A stretch of DNA of 64,000 bases. It comes from Streptomyces nymphaeiformis. Lineage in GTDB: Bacteria > Actinomycetota > Actinomycetes > Streptomycetales > Streptomycetaceae. Under the pieces are notes generated by a model. It had not been told where the DNA came from and searched no databases. It saw only the letters and a program-made list of their open reading frames with translations. The position numbers were made by a program, and so were the translations under genes. Below, one piece after another: positions 58,716 to 64,000 of this stretch. Numbering within the stretch: position 1 is the first letter of the stretch; every line of letters begins with the position of its first letter. The stretch spans positions 62,001 to 126,000 of the forward strand of contig NZ_JACHJY010000010.1 of assembly GCF_014203895.1 (NCBI RefSeq), read 5' to 3'.

Positions 58716-59417
58716 TTATTCCGTGGCGGCCCGCAGCAGGATGTCCTCGTACACCTTCGGGTCGTCGGAGGCGATCACCGGCCAGCCGATGCCGTACGCG
58801 CCCTCCCAGCCCACGTCGATGCCGGGGTTGGCGTGGTCGGAGCCGTCGGGCAGGAACAGGTGGGGGCTGCAGTTCACGCGGTCGCTCTTGGACAGCGCGG
58901 CCTGGTCGGAGAGGGCCCGGCGGGCCCGCCCGTCGTCCAGCGCTTCGGTGAGGGCGTCGACGTCGACGGCGCCCGTCTCCGCGGCCACGTCCAGGATCAC
59001 CTTGCGGTGGCTGATGCACCGCGACTCGGCCCAGAAGGCCCGGCGAAGCCCGAGGTCGAGCTGCTCCGAGGCGTTCAGGCTCTGCTCCTTGGCGGCGAGC
59101 ACCGCCTCCAGGGCGGGCAGCGTCGTCGAGGGGTACAGCCAGTCCTTGGCCTGCCACAGCTGCCAGCCGGCGGCCGGCTCCAGGCTGGCCATCCGGGCGA
59201 CCTCGCTGTCCGTGCCCGGGCGCGGGCTCGGGGCGTCGTTCAGCAGTTCCAGCGGGAAGGCGCGCAGGTCGAAGGAGACCTGCTCCTCCAGGCCGAGGCG
59301 GGCCCGGGTGGCGTGCAGCCGGTGGATGGCGATGTGCGCGAAGGAACACCAGATGTCGGAGAAGACGGTGACGACTCCGCGCGGCGGGGTCAGATCGGCG
59401 GTGGTCGGGTCGGACAT
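58716..59417 (-). CDS. DsbA-family / HCCA isomerase-like protein
   Basis: A 233-aa cytosolic thioredoxin-fold protein. The active-site position reads DIWCSFAHIAIHRLH, a single Cys/Ser pattern as in 2-hydroxychromene-2-carboxylate isomerases, not the CxxC of disulfide enzymes. The C-terminus GYGIGWPVIASDDPKVYEDIL fits the family. It therefore more likely uses glutathione-like (in Streptomyces, mycothiol) or substrate binding than dithiol exchange. Start at the ATG of MSDPTT. Last gene before the strong terminator. Confidence 0.82.
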   Translation of the reverse strand: MSDPTTADLTPPRGVVTVFSDIWCSFAHIAIHRLHATRARLGLEEQVSFDLRAFPLELLNDAPSPRPGTDSEVARMASLEPAAGWQLWQAKDWLYPSTTLPALEAVLAAKEQSLNASEQLDLGLRRAFWAESRCISHRKVILDVAAETGAVDVDALTEALDDGRARRALSDQAALSKSDRVNCSPHLFLPDGSDHANPGIDVGWEGAYGIGWPVIASDDPKVYEDILLRAATE

Positions 59418-59452
59418 GGTTCTCCTCGGTTCAGGTGCGGGCGGAGCGGTGC

Positions 59453-60253
59453 TCAGCCGGCGGTGGACTCGTGGGCGTCCAGCGCGGCCTCGAGGTCGAG
59501 GTCGGCGCCGGGCAGCCAGGCGGGCAGGGACGGGATGCGGGCCATCGCGTCGAAGAGCCGGGGCACGGCGCTCTCCTCGACGGTCGGTCCGTGGGCGCTG
59601 AGCAGCCGCGCGGGGCGCAGCGCGGCAAGGTCGTGCACGGGCTTCAGGAACTTCGCCTCGTCGACCAGCGCGGTCCACGGGGCAATGGCACGGTTCAGGA
59701 CCTCGAAGCCGTGGAAGAATTCCTCCTCGGAAAGGTCGGTGAAGTCCTGCTGAATTTCTTCGACGACGGTGCCGAAGCTGTCGGAGCTGTAGAGCGTTCC
59801 ATCGGAGTGGTCGAACACGGCGAGCGTTCCGGGTGAATCGAAGGTGGGCGGCCGGTGAAAACTCAGCTCACGATCGCCGACTTTCACGCGACTTCCCGGG
59901 TTCGCGGTTACTACCCGTTCCTGCGGAATGCTGAACTCTTCGGATATTCGCGTCAGTGATATCGCGTTGGCGAGCACCTTCGCGTTCGGCGCGGCGTCGA
60001 GGATCGCGCGGAGCGCGCCGGTGTGGTCGCGGTCGTCGTGGGTGACGACGACCCAGCGCAGATCGGCCGGGTCGATCAGCTTCCAGAGGGAGTCCAGGAA
60101 GCCCTCCCGGTCGACGGGCATGCCGGTGTCCACGAGGAGCGGCTGTCCGGACCGTACGAGGAAGGCGTTCACCGGCTGGTCGCCGAGGCCGGGGATGGGC
60201 AGGGCCGAGGGGAGGACGTGGATGTCCGGCCCGGCGGAGTAGGTCGTATCCAT
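59453..60253 (-). CDS. Di-iron metallo-beta-lactamase-fold enzyme (ODP type)
   Basis: A 266-aa protein. The metal motif reads HDDRDH (His72, Asp74, Asp76, His77), with Asp replacing the second His of zinc hydrolases, as in oxygen-binding di-iron proteins and flavodiiron proteins. YSSDSFG supplies the bridging Asp and SAHGP the last His. The His usually found between them is replaced (SPGTLAVF). No flavodoxin domain. It could reduce O2 or NO or oxidise a pathway intermediate. ATG with AAAGG upstream. A hairpin (60290-60311) separates it from the transporter gene. Confidence 0.82.
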   Translation of the reverse strand: MDTTYSAGPDIHVLPSALPIPGLGDQPVNAFLVRSGQPLLVDTGMPVDREGFLDSLWKLIDPADLRWVVVTHDDRDHTGALRAILDAAPNAKVLANAISLTRISEEFSIPQERVVTANPGSRVKVGDRELSFHRPPTFDSPGTLAVFDHSDGTLYSSDSFGTVVEEIQQDFTDLSEEEFFHGFEVLNRAIAPWTALVDEAKFLKPVHDLAALRPARLLSAHGPTVEESAVPRLFDAMARIPSLPAWLPGADLDLEAALDAHESTAG

Positions 60254-60326
60254 GGCAAACCTTTCGTGACGCACCGAGCGGGCCGGGGGCCCCCGGGCGG
60301 GGACCCGGGGGAGACGCCGGCCTCGG

Positions 60327-61265
60327 TCAGACGAGCTGGATGGTCAGGGAGCCGGCGATCAGCAGGGCGAGGCCCAGGGCGCGCGGCTTGGTCAGGGACC
60401 GCTGCGGGAGCTTGAACAGGCCCTTGTGGTCGATCAGCGCGGAGGTCAGCTGCTGTCCCGTCACGGTGAGGGCGATGGTCACGGCCGCGCCGATGGTCGG
60501 GATGAGCAGGAAGGTGCCGGTGACGTACGCGGCGGCGCAGGCGCCACCGAGCCAGCCCCACCAGGGCATCTTCTTCAGCGGGGCGATCTTGGGCTTCGGG
60601 GTCTTCCGGGTCGCGTACAGCACGAGCAGGACGACGGCGATGGTGAAGGTCGCGACGGCGAAGCTGATCACGGCGACCGTGATGGGCTGCTTCAGCTGGG
60701 CGCGCAGCTGGGCGTTGACCGCGCCCTGCACCGGCAGCACGCCGCCGGCCACGATGCCGAGGACGAGCCAGCCGACGCGGCCGGCGCTCGACATCTTGGG
60801 GGCGCCGGGAGGGGCGGCGGCCTTCATGCCCCGGATGATCACGACGATGCCCGCGAGGACGGCGAGGGCGCCGAGGACGATGCCGACGCTCAGGTCCTTC
60901 TGCTTCAGGCCGAGGAGGCCGAAGAGGTCGAGGGCGAGCGAGGCGAACATCTGGCCGGTGACGAAGAGTCCGACGGCGGCGAGGGCGCCGAGCCGTGGGA
61001 ACAGCAGGATGCCGCTGGTGATGTAGAGCGGGCTGGCGAGTCCGCCGAGCAGCTGCCACCACTCCACGTCGGGCAGTTTGCCGAGCGCGCCGAGCGCGCC
61101 GGCGGCCACCGCGAGCACGACGAGCAGCGTGGTGGCCACGCCGAGCTGGATGGTGGAGGCACCGTACGGGGTGCCGACGGCCGCGTTGAGCTGGAGGTTC
61201 ACCGAGGCCTGGACGGCCAGGAGGCAGCCGACCAGCAGGGCCGCGGCGAGGAGCGCGGTGTGCAT
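60327..61265 (-). CDS. DMT family transporter (YdcZ/DUF606 duplicate)
   Basis: A 312-aa membrane protein with 10 helices made of two repeats of the DUF606 (YdcZ) half, each starting with a small-residue helix and Asn-x-Gln (VQASVNLQLNAAVG and VQGAVNAQLRAQLK). Such proteins export or import small metabolites. Start at the ATG of MHTALLAA, with GGGAG upstream. It is the first gene of the three-gene operon, with the TetR double operator in its promoter, so it is probably the exporter induced by the pathway product. Confidence 0.88.
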   Translation of the reverse strand: MHTALLAAALLVGCLLAVQASVNLQLNAAVGTPYGASTIQLGVATTLLVVLAVAAGALGALGKLPDVEWWQLLGGLASPLYITSGILLFPRLGALAAVGLFVTGQMFASLALDLFGLLGLKQKDLSVGIVLGALAVLAGIVVIIRGMKAAAPPGAPKMSSAGRVGWLVLGIVAGGVLPVQGAVNAQLRAQLKQPITVAVISFAVATFTIAVVLLVLYATRKTPKPKIAPLKKMPWWGWLGGACAAAYVTGTFLLIPTIGAAVTIALTVTGQQLTSALIDHKGLFKLPQRSLTKPRALGLALLIAGSLTIQLV

Positions 61266-61298
61266 CTGGATCTCCCTGGGGCGGGATGGCGAGCGGAT

Positions 61299-61360
61299 AA
61301 GTGGACACTGAGTCCGTTTAGCATGCCACGCAACATGGCAAACGGACAAGGTGTCCACTT
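61299..61360. promoter_or_regulatory. Double TetR operator in the divergent promoter
   Basis: Two GGAC-N5-GTCC-type sites: 61303-61315 (GGACACTGAGTCC) and 61344-61356 (GGACAAGGTGTCC), centres 41 bp apart. The flanks are mutually inverted, so the whole 62-bp segment is a large imperfect palindrome (22 of 27 positions per arm match). It lies between the DMT gene and tetR. Confidence 0.8.
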
Positions 61361-61386
61361 AGCTTCAGGGGAAGTAAGGTCGATCC

Positions 61387-62055
61387 ATGAGCGACGACGA
61401 GCAGCGAGGTCGTGGAGCCGCCTCCGTGCACCGGGTCGGCGGACTCCTCGGTGATCTTCAGTCCGCGGACGACCAGCCGGTCGCCCCGCGCAGGCGCGCC
61501 GACGCGGAGCGCAATCGCGCCCAGATCCTTTCCGCGGCCGAGCAGCTCTTCGCCGAACAGGACCCGCGGTCGGTCACCATGGGGGAGATCGCCAAGGCCG
61601 CGGGCGTCGGCCGCGCCACGCTCTACCGGAGCTTCCCCGACCCGTCCTCGGTCGCCGTGGCGCTGCTCGACGAGCACGAGCGCCGGCTGCAGGGGCAGCT
61701 CATCTACGGACCGCCGCCGCTCGGACCCGGCGCACCCGCCGGGGAGCGGCTCGCGGCGTTCTACCTGGCGATGCTCGATCTGCTCGAACGGCATCTGCCG
61801 CTGGCGCTCGGGGCGGAGACCGGCCCGGCGCGGTTCCGGACGGGCGCGTACGGATTCTGGCGCGTCCACGTCCGGACCCTGCTGGTCGACCACGGGGTCG
61901 AGGACCCGGACCCGCTGATCGACATCGCGCTCAGTCCGCTGTCACCCGAGCTCTTCCAGTTCCAGCGGCACCAGCTCGGCCTCTCGGCCGAGCGCATCGG
62001 AGGTTCGCTGGCGGTCTTCGCCCGCCGGCTCCTCGAGTCAGGAGGCGGTCGCTGA
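61387..62055 (+). CDS. TetR-family regulator of the DMT operon
   Basis: A 222-aa repressor. An N-terminal extension of about 35 residues precedes the HTH (RRRADAERNRAQILSAAEQLFAEQDPRSVTMGEIAKAAGVGRATLYRSFPDPSSVAVAL). The C-terminal domain carries LLDLLERHLPLALGAE and is typical of the small-ligand TetR group. It is divergent from the DMT operon with the double operator between, so it should autoregulate and repress the operon. Its 3' end overlaps the convergent regulator by 18 bp. Confidence 0.92.
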   Translation: MSDDEQRGRGAASVHRVGGLLGDLQSADDQPVAPRRRADAERNRAQILSAAEQLFAEQDPRSVTMGEIAKAAGVGRATLYRSFPDPSSVAVALLDEHERRLQGQLIYGPPPLGPGAPAGERLAAFYLAMLDLLERHLPLALGAETGPARFRTGAYGFWRVHVRTLLVDHGVEDPDPLIDIALSPLSPELFQFQRHQLGLSAERIGGSLAVFARRLLESGGGR

Positions 62056-62727
62056 CCTGCCCTCCGAAGGCGCCTTCGACGGCGCCGGGGCCGCCGGGTG
62101 GACGAGCCCCGGCAGGATCAACTCCCAGATGCGGCCGAGCCGTTCCTCGGCCGGATCGTGCAGGGCGCCGCTCTCCGTCGGCCAGGGCCCGTCGGACGGC
62201 GCGCTCGGACGGCGCATCTCCAGCTCCACCCCGGTGATCACATAGCCGATCAGCGCCGCCACCGCCGTCGCGTCCACGCCCGGCCGCAGGGCGTTCTCCG
62301 CCACCGCGTACCGCGCGAGCCGGCACACCTCGCGCCGCCAGGGGCACTCGTGCCCGGGGCCGGGGCCGGTCGGCTGCAGCTCGCGGGAGAGCCGTTCGCC
62401 CGCCCGCGCGACGGGATCGGTCTCGAAGAGCCGGATCAGGGCGTGGGTGGTGATCACTAATTTGTCGATCGCGGTGCCGCCCACGCCCTCCGTGGACAGG
62501 CAGGCCGACTCGACCGTGACCCGCGTGACCGCGCGGGCCCGGCAGCGCACCGCGGTCGCCAGCTCCGCCTTGGTCGCGAAGTGGAAGACGAGGGCGCCGG
62601 TCGTCAGCCGGGCCTCGCCGGCGATCCTGGCGAGCGACGCCCGCTCGTAGCCCACCCTGTCGAACACCTGCGCGGCCGACGACAGGATCGACTGTCTCGT
62701 CCGCTCCGCCCGCTGCTGAATCGCCAT
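62038..62727 (-). CDS. Gamma-butyrolactone-receptor-like TetR regulator (ScbR/ArpA family)
   Basis: A 229-aa regulator. The HTH is QRAERTRQSILSSAAQVFDRVGYERASLARIAGEARLTTGALVFHFATKAELA; the GALVFHF turn and basic start are typical of the ScbR/ArpA autoregulator receptors, which bind gamma-butyrolactones and control antibiotic clusters. The ligand domain shows LIRLFETDPVARAGERLSRELQ and the conserved Trp in DGPWPT/CPW. No gamma-butyrolactone synthase (AfsA) gene is adjacent, so it may be a pseudo-receptor. Convergent with the other TetR gene. Confidence 0.85.
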   Translation of the reverse strand: MAIQQRAERTRQSILSSAAQVFDRVGYERASLARIAGEARLTTGALVFHFATKAELATAVRCRARAVTRVTVESACLSTEGVGGTAIDKLVITTHALIRLFETDPVARAGERLSRELQPTGPGPGHECPWRREVCRLARYAVAENALRPGVDATAVAALIGYVITGVELEMRRPSAPSDGPWPTESGALHDPAEERLGRIWELILPGLVHPAAPAPSKAPSEGRSATAS

Positions 62728-62880
62728 GAGCTCCCCCGTGGACTTGCGAGAAGGGCCGGAGGGTTGTGTTCCGGCCCGCGCCTGTGACCGTCTCGAAACT
62801 ATCCGGCCGGGGGGCGGTGAAACGCGGTGTTCCGTCCGGGCGGCCGGAACTGGGGCTTGACACCCGTCTTCCTCCCAGGT

Positions 62881-62912
62881 CGCGGGCGCCCGCCCCGCAC
62901 GGGCCGCCCGCG
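62881..62912 (-). terminator. Hairpin after the EamA exporter gene
   Basis: CGCGGGCG (62881-62888) pairs with CGCCCGCG (62905-62912), extended inside by CCCG/CGGG with a bulge. It lies 28 bp past the exporter stop, upstream of the receptor-like gene. Confidence 0.6.
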
Positions 62913-62940
62913 AACTGACCGGAACCGGAGGTATGACCTG

Positions 62941-63855
62941 TCAGGTGGATTCGGCCGTTCCGGCGGTCGCGGCGGCCCGCGCCCGGGAGCGGGATACGGC
63001 CACGCCCGCGAGGCACAGCGCACCCCCGGCGAGCGTCAGCAGACCCGGCAGCTCACCCAGGAACACCCAGGCGAGGACCACCACGAGGGCGGGCACGGCG
63101 TACGTCGTCGCGCCCATCCGGCCCGCGGTCGTACGGGCGAGGGCGTACGCCCAGGTCGTGAACGCGAGAGCGGTCGGGAACACCCCCAGGTAGACCATGT
63201 TCAGGGTCGCCGACAGCGGGGCCCGGCCCACCTCCTCGACCAGCTGCCCGGCGAACGGCAGGCAGGCCGCCGCGCCCACCAGACACCCGAAGGCCGTCAC
63301 CTGGAGCGCGCTGCCGTGCGCGAGCGCCGGCTTCTGGGCCACGACCCCGCCCGCGTACGCCATCGCCGCGAGCAGGCAGAGGGCCACCCCGAGCACGGAG
63401 GCGTGGCCGCCCGAGCCGCCGCCGGACATCGACAGGCCGACGGTCACCGCACCCGCGAAGGAGACCGCCATGCCGGCGAGCAGCCGGGGCGGCAGCGACT
63501 CCTTGAGGAACCGCGCGCCGAGCAGGGCGATCAGGATCGGGCCGATGTTCACGACCATCGCCGCCGTGCCCGCGTCGACCTCCTGCTCGCCCCAGTTCAG
63601 GACCACCATGTACACCCCGAACCAGAGCAGCCCCGAGGTCACGATCCCCGGCCAGGCGGCTCGCGGCGGCAGCCCTTCCCGTCGTGCGAGCAGCACGGCC
63701 CCGAGCACCAGCGACCCGGCGAGCAGCCGGCCGAGCGCGAGTGCGCCGGGGGAGTAGGCCGCCCCGGCGCTGCGGATCGAGACGAAGGCGGAGGCCCAGA
63801 GGACGACGGTGACACCGGCGGCGCCGAGCGCGAGCCGGGAGGATTGCTTCTGCAT
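62941..63855 (-). CDS. EamA/DMT family transporter
   Basis: A 304-aa exporter with 10 helices in two EamA repeats (LGAAGVTVVLWASAFVSIRSAG ... LGVALCLLAAMAYAGGVVAQK). It typically exports amino acids or metabolites. I chose the ATG of MQKQSSRLAL (63855). TACCGT lies 6 nt upstream and there is no clear Shine-Dalgarno, so a leaderless start or the GTG at 63891 are alternatives. Same strand as the receptor-like gene, separated by 213 bp. Confidence 0.88.
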   Translation of the reverse strand: MQKQSSRLALGAAGVTVVLWASAFVSIRSAGAAYSPGALALGRLLAGSLVLGAVLLARREGLPPRAAWPGIVTSGLLWFGVYMVVLNWGEQEVDAGTAAMVVNIGPILIALLGARFLKESLPPRLLAGMAVSFAGAVTVGLSMSGGGSGGHASVLGVALCLLAAMAYAGGVVAQKPALAHGSALQVTAFGCLVGAAACLPFAGQLVEEVGRAPLSATLNMVYLGVFPTALAFTTWAYALARTTAGRMGATTYAVPALVVVLAWVFLGELPGLLTLAGGALCLAGVAVSRSRARAAATAGTAEST

Positions 63856-63921
63856 CCCCCGACGGTAGGCCGCGAACGGTTCGGCGCTCACCGCAATATC
63901 GGGCGGGGCGGTGCGGCCCGC

Positions 63922-64000
63922 TCAGCGCAGCGCCGCCGCCGGGACGCCGAGGACGTCCCGCAGGGTCGTCTCGCCCTTCGGGGTCACCTTCACCGCCCGC
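63922..64000 (-). CDS. C-terminal end of an unidentified gene (runs off window)
   Basis: The last 25 codons before a TGA at 63922 read RAVKVTPKGETTLRDVLGVP followed by AAALR on the minus strand. The pattern looks like the wing and final helix of a winged-helix (ArsR/HxlR-like) regulator, but too little is visible to be sure. The 5' part lies beyond the right edge. It ends 66 bp before the exporter start and might control it. Confidence 0.5.
   Translation of the reverse strand, partial: RAVKVTPKGETTLRDVLGVPAAALR

Noticed and set aside
62913..62940. Butyrolactone autoregulatory element near the receptor-like gene
   Set aside because: ACCGGAACCGGAGGTATGAC resembles only half of the consensus and lies on the far side of a terminator.

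Overview
The window is very GC-rich (nearly every third codon position is G or C). It uses GTG starts freely, packs genes with 4-bp ATGA/GTGA overlaps, and encodes streptogrisin-type proteases, an AA10 chitin-active monooxygenase, a sortase, BTAD-type and gamma-butyrolactone-receptor-like regulators and many secreted hydrolases. This is a Streptomyces (or very close actinomycete) chromosome. The mix of catabolic, secreted and regulatory genes, with hmgA, reads as ordinary chromosome with accessory patches. I saw no phage, insertion sequence, tRNA, rRNA or CRISPR array.

Layout. 1-5.8 kb: ABC importer of the amino-acid type, two flavin monooxygenases and a DUF1684 protein in one coupled operon, probably for organosulfur salvage. 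6-11.1 kb: secreted enzymes (two streptogrisin-type proteases, a lipase, a cell-wall-anchored LPMO) and a membrane protein. 11.3-15 kb: a CitB-type response regulator divergent from tctCBA. 15-21 kb: small regulators, an AAA ATPase, a secreted SGNH lipase and a membrane pseudokinase. 21-25 kb: CoA transferase, ABC-2 drug-type exporter and its TetR repressor with two palindromic operators. 25-27 kb: a stand-alone type ISP specificity-like protein and a membrane protein. 27.5-29.7 kb: GntR regulator and hmgA. 29.8-34.2 kb: three coupled genes for a beta-helix membrane protein, a cupredoxin-like lipoprotein and a polytopic membrane protein. 34.2-38.8 kb: TetR, a molybdopterin oxidoreductase and a CitMHS transporter. 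38.9-40.4 kb: Gly/Asn-repeat secreted protein and class F sortase. 40.5-49.5 kb: a large BTAD regulator, an FG-GAP protein and a subtilisin. 49.6-52.4 kb: a Streptomyces-type intergenic palindrome, aldehyde dehydrogenase and alcohol dehydrogenase. 52.4-62 kb: a compact cluster of redox and amino-acid-type enzymes with transporters and a TetR gene. 62-64 kb: a second TetR gene of the butyrolactone-receptor kind and an EamA exporter.

How the genes work together. The best candidate for an undescribed pathway is 52,401-61,265. One minus-strand operon encodes a PLP aminotransferase, a PIN-like protein, a DapA/NanA-type lyase, a heme-oxygenase-like di-iron enzyme, a Rieske ferredoxin, an NCS1 permease and a ferredoxin-fused reductase. 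A second operon, ended by a strong terminator, encodes a DMT transporter, a di-iron metallo-beta-lactamase-fold enzyme and a DsbA/HCCA-isomerase-like protein, with a divergent TetR and a doubled operator. There is no NRPS or PKS, so the product should be a small amino-acid-derived metabolite. The second candidate is the beta-helix/cupredoxin/membrane operon at 29.8-34.2 kb. Other notable signals are a GCTAC-N6-GTAGC inverted repeat upstream of both secreted lipases, a 9-bp-arm operator in front of hmgA, and a pseudokinase lacking both catalytic aspartates.
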